The translations under genes and the position numbers were made by a program. A stretch of 64,000 nucleotides of DNA. Origin: Harmonia axyridis (lineage: Eukaryota; Arthropoda; Insecta; Coleoptera; Coccinellidae). Shown piece by piece: positions 60,801 through 64,000 of this stretch. The notes below the pieces were generated by a model that did no database searches, was not told where the DNA came from, and worked only from the letters and a program-made list of their open reading frames with translations. The stretch lies in contig NC_059507.1 in the NCBI RefSeq assembly GCF_914767665.1, forward strand, positions 14,260,001-14,324,000, read 5' to 3'. Positions within the stretch are counted from its first letter, which is position 1; the number at the start of each line of letters is the position of its first letter.

Positions 60801-63780
60801 ATTCCTCGACTGTTCAAGGTTTAATAACTAATAAATGGTGTTAATATCAATATATCAATTCAGATCAATAAACTTCAAATGGAAATTGCGTCAATGTAAC
60901 AAAAAAAAAGATGTTCTGATCTAAGCACAGAATACTATCAATTGAATATGTATGACTTTTATGAGTAGTAATTGAAGAACGCTACGTTACTCTTGTGTGT
61001 CTAATAGTTGATTTGCCAAAGTGGATTTTTTGTCGTACGCATTTAAAATATTATATTTTTTGTGATATCGCATATTTGCTCAAGCAAAACTCTGTTTCAG
61101 TTTTGGAAGTAGCTAATGGTGATTATGGCGATTTTACCGATGTTTTGGAGATCAAAGGAAGGGTAAATACTTGGAGAAACATAAGAAAAGACGAAGATCT
61201 GACTGAAAGAAATATACCTTATAAAGAAATCGAAGATGATCATTTAAGTACAGGGAATTCACCTTCTGAATTGTATAAGTTATGTATTCTTATGAAAAGA
61301 TCGATAAAGAAGATGAAAAGAGACTGGGTAAGGTTCAAATTTTTTGTTGTGCACTGCCAAAAAAAATATTTTTTTAAGAAATAAGAATATAGAATTGATT
61401 CGGTCCTTATCTACTCAAAGAAATGTATTTTTTTATGAAAATTAATGACGTTGCATTTTCTACAATTAATACGAACAATAATTGATTATGACTCTATTAG
61501 GTTAAGGTTAATATTATCATTATTTATTACATCCATCAAGTAGAGTATTAAATGAAAATAAATTTCAACTCTAAAATGTTATTAGTTCGATTTTGAAGGT
61601 TATTCTTATTGAACTTCAGATTAAGACGAATTTGTAGTACCTATTTTCACCTTTAGCTACTGTTATTTATCGAAATCTCAATCTCAATCGTTTTTTCTCA
61701 TTATTGTAATTGCACATCATTACCTAGAAGTTTTAGCGAATTCCACTTTCTTTTCACCTGAATTTTAAAAATTTATTTCTCTATGACCTCGAAGTTTTCT
61801 ATCAATATTTAGGTACGTCTCTTTTTGGAATATCATTAAAAAAATAATTTGAATAATGTCGAATTTCTGAGGGAAAATAAACTTCTATTGTAGACATTTT
61901 TTCCTCTTTATTACCGGGGCAATATGTTTCAAACTTAAAAATTACCTTATGGGTAAGCAATATTTGTCCCGTAAAAGTGTGTTTCATTTAAGATGTTCTC
62001 CAATGAGAAATGTTACTTTGAAGAAATGTCACTTCGGCACCGTGTCTTTCGAAAACTAGTCATATAGGATTGAGTTGGACCCATAGACATTCTTGTTCAG
62101 GTGGTCATATTCCACAATATGCGAAAAATTCAGAAAAATCAAGCGGTGTCAATTTTTTCATTAGGGTGATGTCTAGTCCTTCATTTCGAAATAATAATGT
62201 GAAATAATCACTATAATGCTCATGTCGAATTTCAGCAATATCATCTCCAAGGGTGCAATGGGCCCAGTATTTATTGGCCCAGTATGTATTGAATTGGTAT
62301 CGGGAGCTTTTGAGCGATCATTAATTATAATTAATGATCGCTCAAAAGCTCCCGATACCAATTCAATACATCGAATATTTCATTCAATGACCAGGAATCA
62401 GAATTCCTGTATTGAAGTGTGATTATATAATTAATTTATTCATTGGTGTAAACAACGTTTCATTTATTCCTACGTTTCTTTTTTTCAGACGATATCAACA
62501 CTTAAAACATTCCTACATTTATGCGTGGGAATATTTTTAGGATTGACTTATTTGAATGTTGGTAATGACGCTTCAAAAATGATAAAAAATTTAGGGTTTC
62601 TACTGGTGACGATTGTTTATTTAGGATATACTTCTTTGATGCCTGCCGTTTTGAAATGTAAGTGAAAAATTTTATATGCCCTCTCCAATAAAATTCATAA
62701 TCACCACTTTTCCAAATGAAACCATAATTTTTGAAATACCTATATAAGCTAGCTGTGGCGCACCTCGATGTACCTACTTTGGAATTGTCCATATTCTCTA
62801 AAATGTTCAACGATGAGAAATTAAATGTTCACGTAAAAATTCATTGATGTTTTTCCTTTCAGTTCCAGCAGAATTGAACATTTTGAAAAGAGAACGATTC
62901 AATAACTGGTACAATCTCAAGACATACTATACGGCCTTCCTCTTGATAGACTTACCCATGCAAGTAAGTAGCACCGATATTTGAAATATTAAAAAATACT
63001 TTTACCACATTCTTCGAATTTTTCAGTTGATATTCGTTCTTGCCTACATTTCTGGATCATATTTATTAAGCGCCCAGCCTCTCGACCTGTCCAGGTTTCT
63101 GATGGTGGTACTAGTGCTATTTTTCGTATGTGCTGTGGCCTCAAGCATGGGAGTATTCTTTGGCACTATAGTTAATCCCATCGTAAGTATATTTTGATGA
63201 CTAAAAACAAATAATTTCCAATATCGCATCGCAATAAAGTGAATCACATATGCATTTTTAGTCTTCTAAAAATTCACGATGCTCCAGAATGTTTTATTTT
63301 GATTTGTCTGCACCACATCAAGATGACTAAATTTACACTATTCATTTTGTGTAAATTTTTGCAAAAACAGCCCTCGTAATTTTCGCTTTTTTATTATTTT
63401 TCTTTAATAATCAAACCAATATCCTTTTACAGAATGGGACCTTCTTTGGAGCCATAACTCTAGCTCTGATGCTGTCCGTTGCGGGATTCTTACTGCTCTT
63501 CACTCACATGTCCAATGTCATGTACTCATTGACTTACATCTCCTATTTGAGCTATGCAATGGATGCTCTTGCTCAAAGCATCTACGGCTACGACAGACCA
63601 GCAGTACCTTGTCCAGAATCAGAAGAAATCTGTCTGTTCGTGTCCCCAATAGAACTACTCAGAGAGGTTGGCATGGACAAACCGAATTTCTGGAATGACA
63701 TTGTATTCTTAGGTTGTAATATGATTTTCTTGCGATTAGTGTCCTTCTGCACCCTGAAGAAAACGTTAGCTAAAGTGTGA
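21691..63780 (+). CDS. ABC transporter G-family half-transporter, 605 aa, 10 coding exons (whole gene span)
   Basis: Joined coding exons: 21691-21811, 45658-45775, 57915-58107, 58520-58665, 58772-59010, 61101-61327, 62489-62657, 62863-62963, 63027-63182, 63433-63780. All nine introns are GT-AG, phases agree throughout, and the total of 1818 nt gives 605 residues plus TGA. Order is nucleotide-binding domain then membrane domain, the reverse order typical of ABCG. Motifs: Walker A GPSGAGKS (63-70), Q-loop Gln110, signature SGGQQKR (166-172), Walker B IMFLDEP (185-191), D-loop GLDS (194-197), switch His222 in CTIHQPS. Six hydrophobic spans lie at about 352-371, 383-403, 424-450, 463-487, 492-513 and 577-599, with a Cys pair (PCPESEEIC) in the last large outer loop. 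As a half-transporter it must dimerise. The sequence looks closest to the ABCG1/ABCG4-like insect group rather than to white/scarlet/brown. Sterol or lipid export is a family-level possibility; substrate cannot be read here. Confidence 0.95.
22401..22474. repeat. Short inverted repeat, 21-bp arms
   Basis: AATTCATAATTTTATATTGTA at 22401-22421 is the reverse complement of 22454-22474. The ~32-bp spacer contains further short symmetry (ACGT). Non-coding, within ABCG intron 1. Confidence 0.75.
25762..25965. repeat. Foldback / MITE-like element with ~63-bp arms
   Basis: The left arm (25762-25825) starts TTTCATTCATTTCTAGATAA and ends GATGATGTTAACATC. The right arm (25902-25965) is its reverse complement with a handful of mismatches. 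About 76 bp separate them. It has no coding capacity and no clear target duplication. It lies in ABCG intron 1. Confidence 0.75.
27010..27150. repeat. R2 repeat family copy, opposite orientation
   Basis: Contains TTCGTCCTAGAGTTTTCGTG followed by TTACGGATGAAC, the inverted counterpart of the R2 block seen near 5040-5130 and 11940-12010. Similar inverted copies lie near 31340 and 50430. Confidence 0.4.
27790..27975 (+). pseudogene. Mariner-type transposase C-terminal relic
   Basis: The plus strand reads FLGFVEDKVYANAPKSIPEL, YGIREVI, a stop, DIQPQSCEMFIKNFMKN, which corresponds to the conserved tail after the third catalytic residue in DD41D-like insect transposases (compare VYADKPQ and RPQMLEKVIEN in the copies at 0.9 and 46 kb). 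One in-frame stop and no upstream part show a dead fragment. Confidence 0.6.
27976..29254. other. Intronic, no gene seen
   Basis: AT-rich sequence. The only structure I see is ACCTTGCGAATA at 28934 and its inverted copy ending at 29043 (TATTCGCAAGGT), possibly the ends of a ~110-bp MITE remnant. Confidence 0.4.
29255..29420. repeat. R2 repeat family copy
   Basis: Carries the R2 blocks ATCCGTCCGGCTC, TTAACTCTTGAATGG, AAAATCTAAAAACTTGGAA and CTCGATCTCGAATG in the same order as 4970-5185. It ends close to the neighbouring MITE at 29435. Confidence 0.5.
29435..29916. mobile_element. MITE with ~23-bp terminal inverted repeats
   Basis: The left end AGAGTAATAAACATAGATAG (from 29436) is the reverse complement of CTATCTATGTTTATTACTCT (29897-29916). 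The ~480-bp interior has no reading frame of note. Flanks do not show an unambiguous target duplication. Superfamily not assigned. Confidence 0.75.
31340..31450. repeat. R2 repeat family copy, opposite orientation
   Basis: GGTTGTTCCCTTCGAGAGTTATCGTGTTTACG and GTTCGGGAAATGACT match about 50460-50540 (GTTGTTCCGTTCGATAGTTATCGTG, GTTCGGGAAACGACC) in the same order. Confidence 0.5.
31511..32323 (+). mobile_element. hAT-type element copy A, internally deleted
   Basis: Ends TAGGGATTC on the left and GAATCCCTG on the right, a hAT-style terminal repeat. Both subterminal regions are packed with scattered CAAGTAGCTTGA / ACTTGACTTGA repeats, a layout seen in hAT transposase-binding regions. The centre keeps only the C-terminal end of a hAT transposase. 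No matching 8-bp duplication is visible. A second copy lies inverted at 33167-33890. Confidence 0.75.
31833..32021 (+). pseudogene. hAT transposase C-terminal dimerisation domain fragment
   Basis: A 62-codon frame with FLSTPSSSAPVERQFSRAAL and KTRNRLGDKSIRCSMCLRSW, the conserved hAT C-terminal (dimerisation) signature, in which S.P..SAPVER.FS and the later tryptophan are diagnostic. The catalytic part of the transposase is absent, so this is a remnant within a non-autonomous copy. Confidence 0.85.
32324..33166. other. Spacer between inverted hAT copies
   Basis: No gene, RNA or recognisable repeat seen. Confidence 0.4.
33167..33890 (-). mobile_element. hAT-type element copy B, inverted and truncated
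   Basis: This is the reverse complement of copy A (31511-32323) through the subterminal repeats, the transposase tail and the segment GGGGAATCCCCTTATTTAGTCT. Relative to copy A it lacks about 20 bp near 33565, which breaks the transposase tail frame, and its final end is cut off at a TAA microsatellite starting about 33891. The two copies form a large imperfect inverted repeat with an ~840-bp spacer. Confidence 0.75.
36390..37110 (-). pseudogene. LINE reverse transcriptase relic
   Basis: Read on the minus strand: GVPQASLLGLLLYIIFVDDLP (about 36950-36890) is the conserved RT motif GVPQGS..GP. Then TDNTSFLI stands where the catalytic YADD-type motif should be, followed by RFLGLDVDTSLT and LKPILSLNSLLKVYHTQVYSHLNYNVI in the frame 36410-36781. 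This is the palm-to-thumb part of a jockey-like insect LINE. Several frameshifts and stops and an altered active site show that it is dead. Confidence 0.75.
37111..38154. other. Intronic, no gene seen
   Basis: AT-rich sequence with no supported feature. Confidence 0.45.
38155..38995 (-). pseudogene. Penelope-like retroelement relic (RT C-terminus plus GIY-YIG-like tail)
   Basis: In the minus-strand frames the order is: INNWYPSI, TMESEMNNSINFLDIKITR and FSIFHKLY (about 38985-38840); SPSSTKLATFNSMIYR then SKENYN; IDKLINKN (about 38650); and finally the open frame 38155-38409 with IGISEAGRF, TSKENNINI, GILQTDNKSYG and a charged tail. INFLDI.I...FSIF.K..., HKLA.F.S.I.R and a C-terminal IG..GR......KE.I with ...H.SYG match what I know of the RT end and GIY-YIG endonuclease of Penelope-like elements. 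Stops and frameshifts make it a pseudogene. Confidence 0.6.
39053..39310 (-). pseudogene. Transposase N-terminal (helix-turn-helix) relic
   Basis: The minus frame contains FRRLRETGSLKKNTRDTGRPRSV and TPEVEKRILNIV, the linker and second helix-turn-helix (GRPR box) of an IS630/Tc1/mariner-type transposase. Upstream, in other frames, YSNIEIRDIFMYGGANRSG continues the N-terminus up to about 39310. Frameshifts separate the parts, and no catalytic domain follows. Confidence 0.65.
39726..40900 (+). mobile_element. Degenerate cecropia-type mariner element
   Basis: Terminal repeats ACAACTTTGCTTCCGCCG (39734-39751) and CGGCGGAAGCAAAGTTGT (40880-40897) are inverted copies. The left outer end reads TTAGGTTCAC after a TA, and a TA follows the right end at about 40901. 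Between them is a decayed transposase. The length is close to that of a normal ~1.25-kb mariner, slightly shortened by deletions. Confidence 0.85.
39967..40820 (+). pseudogene. Mariner transposase (cecropia-like), disrupted
   Basis: Starts MDKSAAEAHRMVSNTYGEAA; a TGA replaces an Arg codon after ISERTC, then EWFQPLKNGDFDVEDKHG continues. Later frames give ISKRLKVMG, TGDEKWVHYDNP (first catalytic Asp), RYQTQLRRLSRE and DDNARPHVAKVVKTYL (second catalytic Asp). The segment leading to the third Asp is deleted. Multiple frameshifts and the stop show long inactivity. Confidence 0.85.
41353..42083. mobile_element. Non-autonomous hAT element with perfect 8-bp target duplication
   Basis: A 731-bp element with ends CAGTGGCGTACCCA and TGGCTACGCCACTG (inverted, one mismatch), followed inward by a G-rich block GGGGGATAAGG on one side and CCCCCTTATCCC on the other. 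GATTCGCA is duplicated exactly at 41345-41352 and 42084-42091. Eight-bp duplications and CAGTGGCG-type ends indicate hAT. No transposase is present; the interior 89-codon frame is unassigned. Confidence 0.9.
41887..41924. repeat. Perfect 17-bp-arm hairpin inside the hAT MITE
   Basis: GTCTTCTGAACAATCAT is followed by a 4-nt loop and its exact reverse complement. It lies inside the non-autonomous hAT element. Confidence 0.9.
42600..42927 (-). pseudogene. Mobile-element-associated conserved protein fragment
   Basis: The minus frame begins LPPLHIKLGLMKQFVTALD, continues GIFNGQQIRQLIKDPDF and EREAWTSFVTVVEIFLG, then shifts frame to read NSFQSLRVHYEF near 42600. I recognise LPPLHIKLGLMKQFVKAL as a motif of uncharacterised multi-copy arthropod proteins that appear to travel with transposons. 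Function unknown; it is truncated at both ends and frameshifted here. Confidence 0.5.
43024..43255. repeat. Dispersed repeat R3, copy 1
   Basis: About 230 bp beginning ATTACAGACTGACAATAAAA and running through CATTGGTAGATAAGTTGATG and CCCAAATATAGTT to a TTGTTGTTGTTG run. The same order and near-identical text occur at 58200-58430, inside ABCG intron 3. Confidence 0.85.
43256..43984. other. Intronic, no gene seen
   Basis: AT-rich sequence without supported features. GGTGTATTCGT-like matches to genes were not seen. Confidence 0.4.
43985..44625. repeat. R1 repeat family copy 4
   Basis: Shares TCGAGATACAGGATGTTAA, GATAGCATC, AATTTGGCATAGATACT, ATTCAAATCTACAGAGTGAT, GTGATGAATAAATTAATAACTAG, GACTACAAGAAACACCCTGT and GAGGGCCCATGTTGG with the family, in order. 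Ends are again inverted relative to each other. Confidence 0.7.
45658..45775 (+). CDS. ABCG exon 2 (Walker A)
   Basis: Encodes residues 41-79 and part of 80: SRNILKGVSGCLRSGELTAI, the Walker A loop GPSGAGKSS, then LLNILTGF. The exon is preceded by TTTCCAG and ends CAG|GTATGT. The mariner-type element starting at 45786 sits just 8 intronic bases after this donor, yet the donor itself is consensus. Confidence 0.95.
45786..46725 (-). mobile_element. Mariner-type element, internally deleted, copy 2
   Basis: A 940-bp relative of 842-1788 with the same terminal repeats (GGATGTTTTTTTCAGAG on the left, CTCGAAAAAAAACACCC on the right) and TA at 45784-45785 and 46726-46727. It lies antisense to the ABCG gene, immediately after exon 2. 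Confidence 0.9.
45890..46613 (-). pseudogene. Mariner-type transposase, DD41D-like, copy 2
   Basis: Same protein as copy 1 but with different damage. After EQRLQIVQFHFENNGSVRNTYRA-type text it jumps near 46505-46530 to LFSDEAHFWLNGYV with a frameshift, so the deletion junction is not the one of copy 1. QQDGATCHTA is kept; the Tyr after DLTPLD is a TAA stop (about 46091-46093). The Trp codon that is a stop in copy 1 is intact here. Neither copy can make a functional enzyme. Confidence 0.88.
46740..48880. other. Intronic block of unassigned relic-like frames
   Basis: Several 60-99-codon frames on both strands (for example minus 47235-47534, 47595-47780 and 47964-48176) are open without recognisable domains. 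The piece 48010-48130 (GTGAGCACTCATTAAATGTAATAACA) recurs at 50665-50790, so at least part of the block is a dispersed repeat, perhaps an old transposon coding region. Confidence 0.35.
48885..48950 (+). pseudogene. Mariner 3' terminal scrap
   Basis: GGAGGTGACTGTATTGATGA, TAAAATCGAATTCTGAAG and GTGTTTTTCTGCCTGT resemble the end of an irritans-type mariner transposase and its trailing sequence (compare 56535-56610). The coding part upstream is gone. Confidence 0.4.
49485..49700 (-). pseudogene. LINE 3' end relic (CR1/jockey-like)
   Basis: Minus strand reads NFLSNRVCGR, a stop, NGLPHSVVGANSLNSFKNRLDQF. Insect CR1-type LINEs end with NRVV..WN.LP..VV.A.SVN.FK.RLDK, so this is the C-terminal tail after the RT. 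It is followed by a short 3' stretch. Only about 60 codons remain. Confidence 0.65.
50430..50540. repeat. R2 repeat family copy, opposite orientation
   Basis: CGCAACATTCGAGAT, AAAATTTCAAGTTTCTATG, GTTCCGTTCGATAGTTATCG and CTGTTCGGGAAACGA match about 31310-31440 in order. Confidence 0.5.
50541..52511. other. Intronic, no gene seen
   Basis: AT-rich. The repeat shared with 48010-48130 lies at 50665-50790; nothing else is supported. Confidence 0.4.
52512..53098 (+). pseudogene. LINE RNase H domain relic
   Basis: In plus-strand frames WYTDGSK (about 52808-52830, first RNase H Asp) is followed by YIGLKRGFLDTWAVSPRHFLSI and then LTDSQATLRSLESYSQGSLLTCECRN (DSQ motif, about 52970-53050). These are the landmarks of the RNase H domain carried by some insect LINEs (I/R1/LOA/jockey-related). 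A frameshift between WYTDGSK and the long frame shows that it is broken. Confidence 0.7.
53125..53790 (-). pseudogene. LINE reverse transcriptase relic with intact YVDD
   Basis: Minus strand: ALSTGVPQGSLLSPLLFTLY, then YVDDTFILANS (catalytic YVDD, about 53560-53530), and further on MLDKKLTWKQHV and LLRKSSKISLFNKLLLYKSII with TTYAC. This is the palm and thumb of a jockey-like RT. Frameshifts occur between the blocks. It lies head-to-head in opposite orientation to the RNase H relic at 52512-53098, so the two are either separate insertions or parts of an inverted copy. Confidence 0.8.
53925..54260 (+). other. Unassigned 111-codon open reading frame
   Basis: The frame includes FVTFPGQNGSSDEPEILHTS and GGDMVNHSKGCCYAIIEVP. 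I recognise no domain. The nucleotide text AAAACGGCTCATCCGATGAA resembles the wording of dispersed insect repeats, so a repeat origin is more likely than a host exon. Confidence 0.2.
54261..55816. other. Intronic, no gene seen
   Basis: AT-rich, with no supported feature. Confidence 0.45.
55817..55978 (-). pseudogene. Unassigned relic frame, possible transposon tail
   Basis: An open minus-strand run (stop at 55817-55819) contains NKVERSYADFKRCRSNS and KKVDEMVSSDRKLKLLEKAV, which has heptad-like charge spacing. The layout vaguely recalls the last part of some transposases, but I cannot name a family. Confidence 0.2.
56078..56623 (+). pseudogene. Irritans-type mariner, 3' half
   Basis: Reads SPTGKVMASLFWDA, a stop, FIDYLQKGQTINSDYYIALL, then KKKVLFHQDNASCHKSMKTMAKLHELGF with the second catalytic Asp, and PSSPDLALSYFSLF, where a Tyr occupies the position of the third catalytic Asp. 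A frameshift after LERHLAQ leads to VIAETEAYFEAKDKSYYKNGIE and CIALEGNYVE, stop at 56551. It then ends with the terminal repeat GTAGACCGGGGATTTTTCAA. The 5' half is missing, so this is a truncated dead copy. Confidence 0.85.
56624..57914. other. Intronic, no gene seen
   Basis: AT-rich stretch with no supported feature up to the exon 3 acceptor (TTCTTCCAG). Confidence 0.5.
57915..58107 (+). CDS. ABCG exon 3 (Q-loop)
   Basis: Completes Arg80 and encodes residues 81-144, including HSCYILQDNSLDPLFTVEET with Q-loop Gln110, then MNFAADLKLSRDVSK. It ends ATT|GTGAGT. The first bases hold a 12-bp direct repeat GAAGCAGAAGGG (57916 and 57935, 19 bp apart). Confidence 0.95.
58108..58519 (+). other. ABCG intron 3, mostly R3 repeat
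   Basis: GTGAGT to TTTCAG, 412 bp. About 58200-58430 is the R3 repeat shared with 43024-43255, so more than half of this short intron is dispersed repeat. Confidence 0.85.
58200..58430. repeat. Dispersed repeat R3, copy 2
   Basis: Starts ACAGACTGACAATAAAACCA, then CATTGGTAGATAAGTTGATG, CCCAAATATAGTTGGAATCAG and TTGTTGTTGTTG, colinear with 43024-43255 with a few small gaps. Confidence 0.85.
58520..58665 (+). CDS. ABCG exon 4 (signature and Walker B)
   Basis: Residues 145-192 and part of 193: VYGILEALKLLPCRNTRCSM, signature ISGGQQKRLCVALELI, Walker B PSIMFLDEPT. It ends ACAAC|GTGAGT. Confidence 0.97.
58772..59010 (+). CDS. ABCG exon 5 (D-loop and switch histidine)
   Basis: Completes Thr193, then GLDSASSHQVISMLKSLAEQ, the H-loop VCTIHQPS with His222, FDFIYVVADGRCIYQG and CPKYHNPADY, the ABCG-typical end of the nucleotide-binding domain. 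Intron 4 before it is only 106 bp. It ends TATC|GTGAGT. Confidence 0.97.
59110..59232. repeat. R1 repeat family, single-end fragment
   Basis: TTCCTAAATTGAAGGTAC, GATATTCCTTGGTTAATTTT, CCTATGAACATGGGCCCGC and TTTTTTTTCGAGATG make one R1 terminus only. It stops where the LINE relic begins, suggesting that the LINE inserted into or replaced the rest. Confidence 0.65.
59233..59790 (-). pseudogene. LINE RNase H C-terminus and 3' end relic
   Basis: On the minus strand, NKVTLLWVPRHCGIEGNEKDD (about 59770-59710) is the last RNase H block (VPGH.GI.GNE), and further down LLKLPRVELRVVVGLLTGHC (about 59525-59470) is the post-RNase H tail with its LTGHC motif. The tail normally continues with a zinc-knuckle Cys pattern, which has decayed. 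It probably belongs to the same LINE group as the relics at 52.5-53.8 kb. Confidence 0.75.
59801..59986. repeat. Tandem duplication, 2 x 93 bp
   Basis: 59801-59893 and 59894-59986 are the same 93-bp unit (AAAAAGATGTTAAAAACCCT to GAAAGAGTGTT), with one difference seen (GAACTAAGC versus GAACTGAGC). Near-identity implies a recent event. Confidence 0.95.
60197..61070. repeat. Diverged tandem duplication, ~430 bp x 2
   Basis: 60197-60620 and 60631-61070 are colinear: CAATGACCTT, ATATCAAGTGTGAAAA or similar, CGATGG..GTAAACAGTAAC, GATCATGAAT, TTCAAGGTTTAA, GATCAATAAACTTCAAATGG, AATTGCGTCAATGTAAC, CTATCAATTGAATATGTATG and TTTTTTGTCGTAC occur in order in both. The second copy runs to about 30 bp before exon 6. 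Confidence 0.85.
61101..61327 (+). CDS. ABCG exon 6 (linker to membrane domain)
   Basis: Completes Leu273 then EVANGDYGDFTDVLEIKGRV, an acidic linker of about 50 residues, and LYKLCILMKRSIKKMKRDW, the conserved elbow before the first membrane span. It ends TGG|GTAAGG. Confidence 0.95.
61328..62488 (+). other. ABCG intron 6 (1.16 kb)
   Basis: GTAAGG to TTTTTTTCAG. No gene inside; it contains the 88-bp palindrome at 62284-62371. Confidence 0.9.
62284..62371. repeat. Perfect 88-bp palindrome without spacer
   Basis: From ATGTATTGAATTGGTATCGG to its exact reverse complement CCGATACCAATTCAATACAT, with the centre AATTA|TAATT between 62327 and 62328. All 44 base pairs match. Just to the left, GGCCCAGTATTTATT and GGCCCAGTATGTATT form a short direct repeat (about 62261-62290). 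Confidence 0.97.
62489..62657 (+). CDS. ABCG exon 7 (membrane spans 1-2)
   Basis: Residues 349-404 and part of 405: TLKTFLHLCVGIFLGLTYL (span 1), short loop VGNDASKM, then NLGFLLVTIVYLGYTSLMP (span 2). It ends AAAT|GTAAGT. Confidence 0.95.
62863..62963 (+). CDS. ABCG exon 8 (re-entry loop, start of span 3)
   Basis: Completes Phe405 then PAELNILKRERFNNWYNLKT, the conserved ABCG inner loop (family pattern E...RE..N.WY), and YYTAFLLIDLPMQ. It ends CAA|GTAAGT. Confidence 0.95.
63027..63182 (+). CDS. ABCG exon 9 (spans 3-4)
   Basis: Residues 439-490: LIFVLAYISGSYLLSAQP, then FLMVVLVLFFVCAVASSMGV and FFGTIVNPI. The preceding intron is 63 bp, the shortest of the gene. It ends ATC|GTAAGT. Confidence 0.95.
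63433..63780 (+). CDS. ABCG exon 10 (spans 5-6, stop)
   Basis: Residues 491-605: GTFFGAITLALMLSVAGFLL (span 5), the YISYLSYAMDAL segment, the outer loop with Cys pair PCPESEEIC, and FWNDIVFLGCNMIFLRLVSF (span 6), ending LKKTLAKV and TGA at 63778-63780. Confidence 0.97.
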   Translation, partial: NGTFFGAITLALMLSVAGFLLLFTHMSNVMYSLTYISYLSYAMDALAQSIYGYDRPAVPCPESEEICLFVSPIELLREVGMDKPNFWNDIVFLGCNMIFLRLVSFCTLKKTLAKV

Positions 63781-63996
63781 CCTGGGCTTAGCGGTGATAA
63801 GAATCTGTGATGGAATAGATAGGAAACGTTCTGCAACTACTTCATATGGAACGATTTCTCTGATATTGAAGTAATTGTTAAGAGAATAAGATTGTAAATA
63901 TAGTTTATTTTTAATTGTCAAAGTATAGACTTAGTTAAAACAATGTTATCGATCGTATATTTCCCCATGGAGAAATAAATAATTTGGTTAATATTT
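63781..63996 (+). other. ABCG 3' UTR
   Basis: About 215 bp between the TGA and the likely cleavage site after the AATAAA at 63974-63979. No reading frame or structure of note. Confidence 0.6.
63974..63979 (+). terminator. Polyadenylation signal AATAAA (ABCG)
   Basis: The canonical AATAAA lies 194 bp after the stop codon, followed by an AATAAT-like overlap and T-rich sequence at the window end. Cleavage would be expected 10-30 bp downstream, at or just beyond the window edge. Confidence 0.65.
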
Positions 63997-64000
63997 TCGT

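Larger units (their letters stand above)
59011..61100 (+). other. ABCG intron 5 (2.1 kb)
   Basis: GTGAGT to TTTCAG. It holds an R1 fragment, a LINE relic and two tandem duplications, listed separately. Confidence 0.9.

Noticed and set aside
62216..62422. Identical-looking peptides encoded on both strands (GAFERSL, APDTNSIH)
   Set aside because: They are an automatic consequence of the perfect palindrome, not evidence for coding.
1..64000. CRISPR arrays, operons, prophage, toxin-antitoxin or other defence systems
   Set aside because: The window is clearly eukaryotic (spliced gene, insect transposons). Direct repeats seen are two-copy tandem duplications or dispersed element copies, with no regular spacers.

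Overview
The window is AT-rich eukaryotic DNA, almost certainly from an insect. It holds a spliced metazoan ABC transporter gene with canonical GT-AG introns, one intact Ty1/copia retrotransposon, and many dead insect-type elements (mariner, hAT, LINE, Penelope-like, MITEs). A beetle would fit, but the sequence alone does not fix the order. There are no operons, CRISPR arrays, rRNA genes or convincing tRNA genes.

Layout. 1-21.2 kb is intergenic and repeat-dominated: a foldback repeat (119-304), a 61-bp tandem duplication (471-592), an internally deleted mariner-type element (842-1788), a mariner relic (2659-2775), copies of two dispersed repeat families (called R1 and R2 here), a candidate first exon of a minus-strand gene (4266-4325, weak), a MITE (5683-6168), a complete copia element (7227-11583), scrambled transposase relics (14.4-14.8 kb) and a LINE 3' end (15.7-16.2 kb). 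21.2-21.7 kb is the probable promoter and 5' UTR of the only supported host gene. 21,691-63,780 is that gene: a 605-residue ABCG half-transporter in ten coding exons. Exon 1 is separated from exon 2 by a 23.8-kb intron, and exon 2 from exon 3 by a 12.1-kb intron; exons 3-10 are packed into the last 6 kb, followed by a 3' UTR and an AATAAA signal at 63,974.

The two large introns are a graveyard of mobile DNA. Intron 1 has two hAT copies in inverted orientation (31.5-33.9 kb), a LINE RT relic (36.4-37.1 kb), a Penelope-like relic (38.2-39.0 kb), a transposase N-terminus (39.1-39.3 kb), a degenerate mariner (39.7-40.9 kb), a hAT-type MITE with a perfect 8-bp target duplication (41,353-42,083) and several foldbacks. 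Intron 2 starts with a mariner-type element only 8 bp after the exon 2 splice donor, followed by LINE and mariner pieces. Intron 5 has a LINE relic, a 93-bp tandem duplication and a diverged ~430-bp tandem duplication next to exon 6. Intron 6 carries a perfect 88-bp palindrome.

How things fit together: the ABCG protein has every nucleotide-binding motif and six likely membrane spans, so despite the heavy intronic load it looks functional, and splice phases agree across all nine introns. The copia element is the only mobile element that looks able to move: open gag-pol, LTRs identical by eye, a 5-bp target duplication, a tRNA-fragment-type primer site and a purine tract. I found no clearly new biological system. 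The most notable observations are the mariner next to the splice donor, the large palindrome, the two independently deleted copies of one mariner family, the nearly repeat-filled short intron 3, and the unclassified inverted-repeat families.
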